DNA of 64,000 bases. It comes from an uncultured bacterium. GTDB lineage: Bacteria; Planctomycetota; UBA1135; GCA-002686595. The DNA lies in contig CALJGV010000008.1 of assembly GCA_938075305.1 (NCBI GenBank), positions 124,001-188,000 on the forward strand. The letters are read 5' to 3'. Made by a program: the position numbers and the translations under genes. Below are positions 24,889 to 32,649 of this stretch, piece after piece (within the stretch, counting starts at the first letter, position 1; each line of letters begins with the position of its first letter). The notes beneath the pieces were generated by a model that was not told the DNA's origin, made no database searches, and worked only from the letters and a program-made list of their open reading frames with translations.

Positions 24889-27800
24889 TCAGTCTCCGAA
24901 GGAGATCTGGAGCGCGTCCGACGTGTTGGACGTCACCTGGCCACCGGAGGCGTCGCGGTGCCACATCTGGAAGTTCCAGGTGCTGCCGCCGAGGATCTGC
25001 TGCCCGTTGGTGGACGGGCTGGTGAAGTCGACCTGGTAGAACGCGATCCCGAGCAGGGAGTCGGCTTGCACCGGCGGCAAGCGGAACTGGGTGCCACCCA
25101 CGCACAGGATGCCCTGGCTACCGGTGATCGGCGTCTGCGCCTGCTGGTCACCGAAGAAGAAGAGGCCAAAGGAGCTGCTCGGCATGTTGGACGCTGTCAG
25201 GAAGAAGTCGTCGTCCGAGATTCGCACGCTCCCGTTGAAGTCGATGCGAGTGGCGAGCCCGGTGGAGTTCGGGTTAGCCGTGCAGTAGCGCACCGGGTCC
25301 GGGATCGAGCTGCCGAGCCCGACGATCTCGATGTCGTCGATCGCGGCCTCCACGATGGAGCCGTTGCCGAGGTCCGAGGCGATGAAGCGGAGCTGCATGC
25401 TGGACGTGGGCGTCACGATGGACGTGAGCTCGAAGCTGGCCTGGATCCAGCCGCCGTCGGTGCCGGCCCCGGTCGGGCCCACCGTCTCGACGTCCACCCA
25501 GGTGGCTCCACCGTCGGCGCTCACCTCGACCTCGAAGATGTCGGCGTTGGGCGAAGCGCCCGTGGTGTTGGAGTACCAGCGCCAGTAGCTGACCTCGACG
25601 GAGTTCAGTCCGCTCGCGTCGAAGACCGGGCTGAGCAGCGTAGTGATCCCGCCGTCCACGTCGTTCTCACCCAGGCTTCCGCCCGGCGACCCCTGGCCGG
25701 TGAACCAGCAGTTGACGCCGACCGCGGTGTGGTCGTCCTCGGACTGCGCGGCCGTCCCGATCGGGTTCCCGAGCGTCCACTGGCCCGTCGTGGCCGTGTC
25801 GCCCGGAGCGCCGCCGACGAAGCCGTCAGCGCCCGCCTCGAACTCGGTCACGATGATCGGGGTGATGTCCCCGACCCGGAAGGTGAGGGGGGAGCTCTCG
25901 CCGCCCTCGGGGAACGACTTGTCCGTTCCGCCGGACTCGGTCGCGTTCACGTAGTACTCGACGCGCGACGGGGATATCTGGCCAGGGATGCCCGCGGCGA
26001 AGGTGTCTCCGACCGTGTTGCTCATCGGCGTCGAAATGAAGCCGCCGACGCCGTTCACGCGGTAGCGGAGCTCCGCGCCGGTGAGGGCGCCACCGAAGTT
26101 CGAGATGATGTCGGCCTCGACCACATACGGGCCGGTCTCATCGGGCGTGTCGCCCAGGGCGGTCACGTCACTGATCGTGATGAGCTCGAGCTCGACGCCG
26201 GGGAAGCCCTGGGCGGTGAAGCCCTGGTCGATCGCGGCGTAGTTCGGCGTCCCGTTGTTGATGTTGCCGTCGTCGTCGTCGAGCGTCAGCCACTGGGTCT
26301 CGATGATCGAGCGGATCTGGGTCTGGTTGTAGCTGTTGAGCCACCCCAGGAAGAGGGAGTCGGCCGCCATGTCGCCGGCCGCGTTGCCCAGGCTCGAGTT
26401 GAGGTTCACGCGGACCTTCCAGGCAGCGCCCATCCAGACCTCGCCGTTGGCGTGGACGCCGTTGTAGCAGCCCGAGTTGTTGTCCCCGCAGAACTGGCGG
26501 GTGTTGGTGCCGTTCCGCACGGAGCCCCCGCCGGTCGTGAAGAAGCGCCCGACGACGCTGTCGTCGTAGCAGTACATGGCGAACACGTCGGCGTTGCCCT
26601 CACCCATGCCGTCGTTCCCGTTGCCGGTGCCGTAGCGCTGGTTGAGCCAGTGTCCCATCTCGTGGGCGACGACGGTGCTGAAGGCGGTGTTGTTGCAGCC
26701 GCCTCCAGCGGTGTAGTAGTTGGTCGACGAGCCGTTGAAGAAGGCGTTGCAGTTGCTGCTGAGGTTGACGTTGGCCGTCGCGCGGAAGTCCGCCGTGGGG
26801 TCCGTCGGGAACGTGTCGCGGATGTAGTCGCGCAAGACGTTGATGTGCAGCTGCGCGTTCGCCTGCGACGTCAGGGCCTGCGACGGGCTCGGGTTCATCA
26901 GCAGGTCGTTCTGCTGGTTGGGCTGCACGCCCTGGAACGTGATGGAGTAGTCCGCGCCCGTGTCGTTGTTCACGTTCGTGAACTCACCGAAGTAGTCCAC
27001 GGTCAGGTCGATGGGGGTGTTCACCCCGGTGATATTGAAGTTCCCGTCGCGGTCGGTCTCCACGGTGCCCGCGCTGCTGGTGATGCGCGTCCGCGGCATC
27101 GTGATGGGCGTCGGCGGGTTCGCGGCGCGGTCGGCGGTCAGGCCGGGGGTCGCGTTGGCGCGGATCGTGCCGAAGACGTCGAAGTTGTGAATGGTGTTCT
27201 CGCTCTTGAGGACGTCCCTCCCGGTGGCGTCGATCGAGTAGCGACGGCCGAGGGGCTGGTCCTCACCGTTGTCGAAGGTGGCGTCGATCTCCCAGGCGAG
27301 GTCCCAGGTCTTCACCTCGCCGCGCTCGGAGTGAGCGTGGACGAGGCGCGCCTCGCCCATCTGGTTGGGCTGGACGCCAAACTCGTCCTTGAAGGCGCGC
27401 GCCGCCACGAGGGCCGCGAAGCCCGCGCCAGTGGTCGGTTTGCCGCTGGGGTGGGTCAGCGTCGGCGCCGCGGTGGAGTGCACCGAGAGGAGCCGTCCGC
27501 TCGTGTCGAAGAGCACGTTGATGGCGCCGTCCTCCACGGGGACCCCATTGACGACCTGCTCGAAGCGCACCGTGATCTTGTCGGTGGAGTTCACTTGTCC
27601 GAGGGGCATGAACCGGAAGCGCTCCTCGACGAGCTGGCCGGACTCGACCCCGTGCATCTGGTAGGTCTGCTCGATCCAATAGCGGGCCAGGGTGAACCAG
27701 GCGGCAGGCTCGTTCGTGTTCGGCTCGAAGGGGGAGTCGGCCCGGCCCCCGAAGAGCATCTCGACGGTGCCCGTGCGCTGGTTCGAGAGCAGCCGCCAGG

Positions 27801-27942
27801 AGTCGCCGTGGTCTGCGCGCCAATCCGCGAGGAGGCGGGCGGGGCTGGCCGTGAACTCGGTCGGCTGGACTGTGGTCTGAGCGGTGGCAACGCCAGCGAG
27901 GAGCGATGCGGCGAGCGCGACGCGTGTGATGGGAAGAGTCAT
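24889..27942 (-). CDS. Large secreted M36-like (fungalysin/thermolysin fold) metalloprotease
   Basis: 1017 residues from the ATG at 27942, chosen because it gives a signal peptide ending in GVATAQ. Residues about 60-240 resemble an FTP/PepSY-type propeptide (NSTDKITVRFEQVVNGVPVEDGAINVLFD). The catalytic domain holds HEMGH at 427-431 (zinc ligands His427 and His431, base Glu428) and GMGEGNADVFAMY with the third ligand Glu448 and Asp452. An immune-inhibitor-A-like or MAM-like beta domain follows (TTGQWTLGNPIGT through EAAIDDIEIVGLG). The final 130 residues are the C-terminal domain shared with the proteins at 12491 and 58095. It is a secreted peptidase that probably matures by propeptide removal. 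A strong terminator follows. Confidence 0.9.
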   Translation of the reverse strand: MTLPITRVALAASLLAGVATAQTTVQPTEFTASPARLLADWRADHGDSWRLLSNQRTGTVEMLFGGRADSPFEPNTNEPAAWFTLARYWIEQTYQMHGVESGQLVEERFRFMPLGQVNSTDKITVRFEQVVNGVPVEDGAINVLFDTSGRLLSVHSTAAPTLTHPSGKPTTGAGFAALVAARAFKDEFGVQPNQMGEARLVHAHSERGEVKTWDLAWEIDATFDNGEDQPLGRRYSIDATGRDVLKSENTIHNFDVFGTIRANATPGLTADRAANPPTPITMPRTRITSSAGTVETDRDGNFNITGVNTPIDLTVDYFGEFTNVNNDTGADYSITFQGVQPNQQNDLLMNPSPSQALTSQANAQLHINVLRDYIRDTFPTDPTADFRATANVNLSSNCNAFFNGSSTNYYTAGGGCNNTAFSTVVAHEMGHWLNQRYGTGNGNDGMGEGNADVFAMYCYDDSVVGRFFTTGGGSVRNGTNTRQFCGDNNSGCYNGVHANGEVWMGAAWKVRVNLNSSLGNAAGDMAADSLFLGWLNSYNQTQIRSIIETQWLTLDDDDGNINNGTPNYAAIDQGFTAQGFPGVELELITISDVTALGDTPDETGPYVVEADIISNFGGALTGAELRYRVNGVGGFISTPMSNTVGDTFAAGIPGQISPSRVEYYVNATESGGTDKSFPEGGESSPLTFRVGDITPIIVTEFEAGADGFVGGAPGDTATTGQWTLGNPIGTAAQSEDDHTAVGVNCWFTGQGSPGGSLGENDVDGGITTLLSPVFDASGLNSVEVSYWRWYSNTTGASPNADIFEVEVSADGGATWVDVETVGPTGAGTDGGWIQASFELTSIVTPTSSMQLRFIASDLGNGSIVEAAIDDIEIVGLGSSIPDPVRYCTANPNSTGLATRIDFNGSVRISDDDFFLTASNMPSSSFGLFFFGDQQAQTPITGSQGILCVGGTQFRLPPVQADSLLGIAFYQVDFTSPSTNGQQILGGSTWNFQMWHRDASGGQVTSNTSDALQISFGD

Positions 27943-28337
27943 GCGTTGGAAGGGGAGGAGTGGCGGAAGAGCGCGCCCTTGGCGGCTGTATCGAGCGGTG
28001 CGAAGGCGAGGCGAAGCGCAGGCGATGGCCTTTGGCAATCTGACGGACGCGCCTGATTCTGGGTTCCAGATTCGGGTCTTGGGTTCGTTCGGAGATCGTT
28101 AACCGCGGCAGACACAGGCTACATGCGGCGAAATGGCACACGCGGCGTTCCTCGGGCCGCCCCCAAGTGTGCCCCATCAACGACCGCTCGGTCGTGGCTC
28201 TCGCCGCGCATCTCTGATCCAATCCACGGGCGAGTCAGGCCCGCGGGACACCCGCCCTGGGCGCCCGGAGGGCCACCCAAGGCCCCACCTACCACCAATC
28301 CGCCCGCGTCTCGCACGGGCCCAGCCACCCGAGGAAC
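27943..28337. other. 395-bp divergent gap upstream of M36 peptidase and SelW
   Basis: No credible gene is seen. A 141-codon plus-strand frame crosses the right part, but its product is low-complexity and it overlaps the SelW gene in another frame. The only translation signal recognised is GAGGA at 28331-28335, directly before the SelW start. Promoters for both directions must lie here but are not recognised. Confidence 0.5.
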
Positions 28338-28568
28338 ATGGACGTTTCGATCGAGTATTGCACCCAGTGAAACTACGCACCCCAAGCGGCCGGTCTGGCC
28401 GCTGAACTCTCCAGTGCCTTCGACGGCGCCAGCGTGTCCCTCGTCGAGGGCAGCGGCGGACGGTTCGAGGTCACGGTGGACGGAAAACTGCTGTTCTCCA
28501 AGGCGGCGCTGGAGCGCTTCCCCGCCTACCAGGAAATCCCGAAGCTGATCTTCGAAGCCTCGGCTTGA
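28338..28568 (+). CDS. SelW/Rdx-family selenoprotein
   Basis: 76 residues, with TGA at 28368-28370 as codon 11. The start MDVSIEYCTQ-U-NYAPQAA has the C-x-x-U redox motif of the SelW/SelT/SelH (Rdx) family, whose usual bacterial members read IEYCxxC. The rest fits the small thioredoxin-like fold: LAAELSSAF, VSLVEGSGGRFEVTVDGKLLFSK, then RFPAYQEIPKLI. The length is normal for bacterial Rdx proteins. GAGGA directly before the ATG is a ribosome binding site. A perfect SECIS-like hairpin follows the TGA. Rdx proteins are cytosolic thiol oxidoreductases of uncertain partner. Pyruvate kinase lies downstream (93 nt to its likely start). Confidence 0.92.
28385..28403 (+). promoter_or_regulatory. Candidate bacterial SECIS element 2
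   Basis: AGCGGCC (28385-28391) pairs perfectly with GGCCGCT (28397-28403) around the loop GGTCT (28392-28396). The loop starts 21 nt after the UGA at 28368-28370, inside the range known for bacterial SECIS elements. Its loop is identical to that of SECIS 1 although the stems differ. Both stem and loop are also coding sequence. Confidence 0.85.
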
Positions 28569-28660
28569 TCAACGCATTCGGGGGGGGACCCGCTAGAGTC
28601 TCGCCCCGAGTTCGCGACGCCGTCGCAATGGTGGCCTGCAGGCCCCTGACCCACCGACCC

Positions 28661-30151
28661 ATGCAGACAGCCCAATCGCCGCGCCGCCGGCGACTTCCCG
28701 CTCGCTTCCTGACCTCCTCGCAGCGCGTGGATCCCCCGCGCTTCACGAAGGTCGTGGCCACCATCGGTCCCGCCTCGGAGGACCTGATCGTCGAGCTGGT
28801 CGAGGCCGGGATGTCGGTGGCGCGACTCAACTTCAGCCACGGCTCCGCGGACGACCACCGCCGCCGCATGGAGAAGATCCGGGAGGCCTCCACGGCCCTC
28901 ATGACCCCGGTGGCGGTCCTGGCGGACCTCCCCGGTCCGAAGATGCGGACGGGGATGTTCCCCGGGGACGCAATCGCCCTCCATGATGGCGATGTGGTCC
29001 AGGTCAAGCCCGGGCAGGGGATGGCCGGTCCCGGCGAGGTCCTCGTCGGCGTCGATGACCTGCTCGATGCCGTGGAGCCGGGGCACCGCATCGTGCTCGC
29101 CGATGGTCAGGTGCTCCTCGAAGCCCTCAGCGTGGGGGAGGAGTCCGTCGAGGCTCGCGTGCTCCGTGCTGGGCCCGTGGGCAACCGCAAGGGTGTTCAC
29201 CTGCCGGACTCCAACGTGCGCTACGACCTTCCCACCGACGAGGATCGGGAGCTCATCAAGCTGGCCTGCGAGCTCGGCGTCGACATGCTTGGGATCAGCT
29301 TCGTCGGCAACGCCAGCGAACTGGAGGAGATCCGCGGGCTCGCACCGGGGATCCAGCTGGTCTCCAAGATCGAGCGGAAGGCGGCCCTCAAGAACCTCGA
29401 CTCGATCCTCGAGGCCACCGACGGATTGATGGTGGCCCGGGGAGACCTCGGCGTGGAGCTTGACCTCGAGCAGCTGCCCCTCGTCCAGAAGGAGATCCTC
29501 CGCCGCGCCGTCCTGGCGGGGGTCTACTCGATCACCGCGACGGAGATGCTCGAATCGATGATCGAGGCGGGTCGCCCGACCCGGGCGGAGGTCACGGACG
29601 TGGCCAACGCGGTGCTCGACGGGACGGACGCCGTGATGCTCTCGGCGGAGACCGCCGTCGGAAAGCACCCGCGGGAAGCGGTGGCCACGATGGCCCGAAT
29701 TGCGAGGGTCGCCGAGCAGTCGGGGATCTACGCCCGTCGGCCTCGCCTCTCTGCGGCTCCCGAGAAGAGCTACTTCTCCCGGGCGACGGCCATGGCGGCC
29801 GTCCATGTGGCCAACCAGGTGGATGTGGACCGCATCGTCTGCTTCTCCGAGACGGGGAACACGGTGCGATTGCTCTCGAGGTTCCGCCCGGATGCGGAGA
29901 TCGTGGCCCTGAGCCCCAGGCCGGACACAGTCCGCCAGATGGCTGTCCTGGCCCACGTGAGGCCCCTGCTCTTCCGGCAGGAGCCGACCCTGGAGGCGAT
30001 GATCGATACGGCTGCGGACCTGCTTCTGGCTCGCCAGATCGTCAAGATGGGAGACCGGGTGGTGTTCGTGGGGGGCGTGCCTGTAGGCTTCGCCAGGAGC
30101 ACCAACGTGCTCAAGCTCCATCGAATCGGCGAGGACTCCCGCTTCGCCTGA
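28661..30151 (+). CDS. pyk: Pyruvate kinase
   Basis: 496 residues from the ATG at 28661; ATG 28628 is also possible and would add 11 residues. It makes pyruvate and ATP from phosphoenolpyruvate and ADP. Visible features are TKVVATIGPASEDLIVELVEAGMSVARLNFSHG, the B domain, and VSKIERKAALKNLDSILEATDGLMVARGDLGVE with catalytic Lys and metal-binding Glu/Asp. ATEMLESMIEAGRPTRAEVTDVANAVLDGTDAVMLS follows (the usual Q of ATQML is E here). The C-terminal allosteric domain is present. A TAGAGT box at 28594-28599 could be its own promoter. A hairpin with a T4 tail follows the stop. Confidence 0.94.
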   Translation: MQTAQSPRRRRLPARFLTSSQRVDPPRFTKVVATIGPASEDLIVELVEAGMSVARLNFSHGSADDHRRRMEKIREASTALMTPVAVLADLPGPKMRTGMFPGDAIALHDGDVVQVKPGQGMAGPGEVLVGVDDLLDAVEPGHRIVLADGQVLLEALSVGEESVEARVLRAGPVGNRKGVHLPDSNVRYDLPTDEDRELIKLACELGVDMLGISFVGNASELEEIRGLAPGIQLVSKIERKAALKNLDSILEATDGLMVARGDLGVELDLEQLPLVQKEILRRAVLAGVYSITATEMLESMIEAGRPTRAEVTDVANAVLDGTDAVMLSAETAVGKHPREAVATMARIARVAEQSGIYARRPRLSAAPEKSYFSRATAMAAVHVANQVDVDRIVCFSETGNTVRLLSRFRPDAEIVALSPRPDTVRQMAVLAHVRPLLFRQEPTLEAMIDTAADLLLARQIVKMGDRVVFVGGVPVGFARSTNVLKLHRIGEDSRFA

Positions 30152-30163
30152 ATCACTCTCCGC

Positions 30164-30188
30164 CCCGAGGCGCTGTCTTCGGGCTTTT
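30164..30188 (+). terminator. Probable terminator after pyruvate kinase
   Basis: A 7-bp stem with one G-U pair (30164-30170 with 30177-30183) and a 6-nt loop is followed by CTTTT. It lies 13 nt past the stop codon. Confidence 0.5.
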
Positions 30189-30264
30189 CTCGAGTCGACG
30201 TCCCGTCTCCACCGGAGTCGACGCCGGAGATCTCTCCCTCCGTTGTTTCTGTTCGCTTCCCTTC

Positions 30265-31590
30265 ATGCTCAACCGCTTCCAGTTCGCCCGGCTGCGTGGA
30301 TTCCGACGCGGCAAGAAGCGTGCTGCCGCCGAGGAAGCGCGTAGGCGAGACGAGGAGAAGCAACGGGAAGCGGAGCCCCATCGGTCCCTGACCCGTGAGG
30401 TCGAGGGTGGGAGTGAACAGGGCGTCCCGGAGACGCCGTCCAACGGTGCGACCACCGGCCGATCGGACGGCGGGATCACCGACGGTTGGTCGGGGAACGA
30501 GCGCATCGAGGGGCTCCTTCGTCGGCACCAGGAGCAGCGTGGGCTGCTGAGCCCGGAGACCCTGGGCCTCGAGAACGGGGCGGCCCGTGAGGCGGCGCCC
30601 CCGTCGCCGACGTCAGATCGAGTGCAGCCCGACGTGGTGCCCGTGGAGGAGGCGGGCGGCACCTCCACCGAGGTCGCGGAGCGCACCCGAACCGTGTCGG
30701 CGCCCGCTGGGGGGGCGAGCTCGCCGGCGGCGACCCCCGCGGCAACCTCCTCCACCCAGGATCAGCGTGTGCGCCTGGTCGAAGGGCTCGCCGCGACGTC
30801 GACTGCGCGCGTGGTCTGCATCGCGAGTGGGAAGGGCGGGACCGGGAAGAGCGTCATCGCTTCCAACCTCGCCCTCCTCCGGGCCCGCCGGGGCGAGCGG
30901 GTCCTGCTGATCGACTTCGACGCGGGGCTGGCGAACGCTCACCTCCTGCTCGGGCTGGCGCCCCCGCATGACGTGGGGCACGTCATGGAGGGCACCGTTT
31001 CGGCCCGCGAGGCCCTCGTGGAGGGACCCCACGGGCTCAAGCTCCTCGCAGGCGGCGTCGGCCGCCAGTGCCTGATCGACCCTACCCGGCGGGAGCTCGA
31101 TCGCCTCTTCAAGGCGCTGCGTCCCCTTGAGGACGACTTCGATCTCATCGTCATCGACCACGGGGCGGGGCTGAGCTACAGCACCGTCGCGCACCTGGCC
31201 GCGGCGAGCACTCTCCTTCTGGTCACCAACCACGAGGTGACGGCGCTGTCCGACGGCTATGCGCTCTACAAGCGCGCCAAGCTCGTGAATCCGGAGATCC
31301 GGGTGGGCCTGGTGGTCAACCGCGCCCCGGACGAGCGCCTGGCCATGGATGCGTGGAATCGCTTCCGTGGGGCCTCCCACAAGTTCCTCGGGCACGCGCC
31401 CGAGCTGATCGGGTGGGTACCCGCCGACCCGGTGATCTCCCAGGCGGTTCAGCTTCGGAAGCCCGCCGTCCTCTCGTTCCCCGAGAGCGCCGCCGCCAAG
31501 GCGATCACGAGGGTCGCCGCGTGGGGGCCCATGGACCACGCGCGGACCACCACGCCCTTCTACGTGAAGGCGCGCCGGGCCCTCCGCTAG
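30265..31590 (+). CDS. MinD/FlhG-type ATPase with long disordered N-terminus
   Basis: 441 residues. The first 180 residues are charged, then Pro/Ala/Ser/Thr-rich, and look disordered, apart from one helix (ERIEGLLRRHQEQRGLL). The ATPase domain starts at RVVCIASGKGGTGKSVIASNLALL with the deviant Walker A motif (first Lys at residue 190). LLIDFDAGLANAHLLLGL and FDLIVIDHGAGLS follow. Asp at the third site is followed by HGAG rather than the DTxxG of MinD, as in FlhG/YlxH relatives. These proteins set the position or number of cell structures. No flagellar genes are nearby. It precedes a second ParA-type gene. Confidence 0.87.
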   Translation: MLNRFQFARLRGFRRGKKRAAAEEARRRDEEKQREAEPHRSLTREVEGGSEQGVPETPSNGATTGRSDGGITDGWSGNERIEGLLRRHQEQRGLLSPETLGLENGAAREAAPPSPTSDRVQPDVVPVEEAGGTSTEVAERTRTVSAPAGGASSPAATPAATSSTQDQRVRLVEGLAATSTARVVCIASGKGGTGKSVIASNLALLRARRGERVLLIDFDAGLANAHLLLGLAPPHDVGHVMEGTVSAREALVEGPHGLKLLAGGVGRQCLIDPTRRELDRLFKALRPLEDDFDLIVIDHGAGLSYSTVAHLAAASTLLLVTNHEVTALSDGYALYKRAKLVNPEIRVGLVVNRAPDERLAMDAWNRFRGASHKFLGHAPELIGWVPADPVISQAVQLRKPAVLSFPESAAAKAITRVAAWGPMDHARTTTPFYVKARRALR

Positions 31591-31724
31591 GGGTGGCGAA
31601 GGTCGCCCAGTTGGGGCATCCTCCGCCCTGGGCAGCGCGCGCCTCCGGGCCCCGGTCACCCCTCATTTCGAGGACGCTGGGATTCTCCCCGTGAAATCGC
31701 ACGCCATCGCCCGCCGCTCCTCGG

Positions 31725-32630
31725 ATGATGGAGCCGCACATGGAGGAATCGTACGCAGCTCGGTTCCCCGTATACGCCTTCGTGAACCAGAAGGGCGGAT
31801 GCGGGAAGACCACCACCGCCGTTCACCTGGCGGGCGCGCTCGCCGCACGCGGTGAGCGGGTGCTGCTGGTCGACCTCGACCCGCAGGCCCACGCGACGAT
31901 GGGACTGGGGTGCTCCCCCGACCGCCCCACCGTCACGGACGTCCTCCTCGGGGAGGCCAGCCTCTCGGAGGCGGTGACCCCCGCGCCCGGTGGGATCACC
32001 CTGCTCCCCTCGGAGCCCCGCCTGGCGGAGTTCGAGGAGGTCAGCGGGCGCCTGATCCACCCCGAGCGCCGGCTCGCGCTCGCGCTGGAGGAGGCCCACC
32101 GCGCCGGGGTGCGCTTCGACCACGTGCTCCTCGACTGCTCTCCGCGCGCGGACGGTGTGCTCTGCGCCAACGCGCTCTTCGCCAGCACCCACACGCTGCT
32201 CATCGTCGAGACGGGGGCCTTCGCTCTTCAGGGGGCGATCCAGGCGCTGAAGGTCCTCGACGAGGTCGCGGAGAACCAGGGACGCTCCCCGGAGCTCCGC
32301 GTGGTCGGCACCATGTTCGATCGCCGCACCCGCTTCGCGCGCGAGCTCTTGGTCGCGCTGCACTCGCGATTCGGGGACGCTCTCTTCGACACGGTCATCC
32401 GCACGAGCGTCCGTCTCCGCGAGGCTCCCGCGCTGGGCCTCCCGGTCCAGGAGCTCGACCCGGGATGTCGCGCCGCCGCCGACTTCGACGCACTCGCGGA
32501 CGAGATCATGGCACTGGAGGTGGGGCGCGTCTCCACGGCGGACCTCAAGGAGTACGAACTCCGTCCGCCGGCGCCTGAGTCGACGCTCGCGGCGACCCCC
32601 TCCGACCGTACGTCCGCCCTACCCTCCTGA
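31725..32630 (+). CDS. ParA-family ATPase
   Basis: 301 residues from the ATG at 31725; in-frame ATGs at 31728 and 31740 are alternatives. Deviant Walker A KGGCGKTTTAVHLA (first Lys at 23), LLVDLDPQAHATMGLG and FDHVLLDCSPRADG are typical of Soj/ParA. Family members dimerise on ATP and move cargo such as chromosomes, plasmids or protein arrays over the nucleoid. No ParB gene is next to it, so the cargo is unlikely to be a classical parS system encoded here. The acidic helix-hairpin-helix protein directly downstream (19-bp gap) is the most likely partner. Confidence 0.9.
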   Translation: MMEPHMEESYAARFPVYAFVNQKGGCGKTTTAVHLAGALAARGERVLLVDLDPQAHATMGLGCSPDRPTVTDVLLGEASLSEAVTPAPGGITLLPSEPRLAEFEEVSGRLIHPERRLALALEEAHRAGVRFDHVLLDCSPRADGVLCANALFASTHTLLIVETGAFALQGAIQALKVLDEVAENQGRSPELRVVGTMFDRRTRFARELLVALHSRFGDALFDTVIRTSVRLREAPALGLPVQELDPGCRAAADFDALADEIMALEVGRVSTADLKEYELRPPAPESTLAATPSDRTSALPS

Positions 32631-32649
32631 CCTGCCGCACGTCGTATCG

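Noticed and set aside
24958..28056. 1032-residue plus-strand frame opposite the M36 peptidase
   Set aside because: A mirror effect of GC-rich codon use. The product is Val/Gly/Arg-rich without domains, whereas the minus strand encodes a complete peptidase with signal and zinc site.
28123..28548. 141-residue plus-strand frame over the SelW locus
   Set aside because: Low-complexity product in another frame. The SelW frame has family similarity, a ribosome site and a SECIS element.
31605..31633. 6-bp hairpin after the MinD/FlhG-like gene
   Set aside because: Short stem with a 17-nt loop and no T tract. Too weak to call a terminator.
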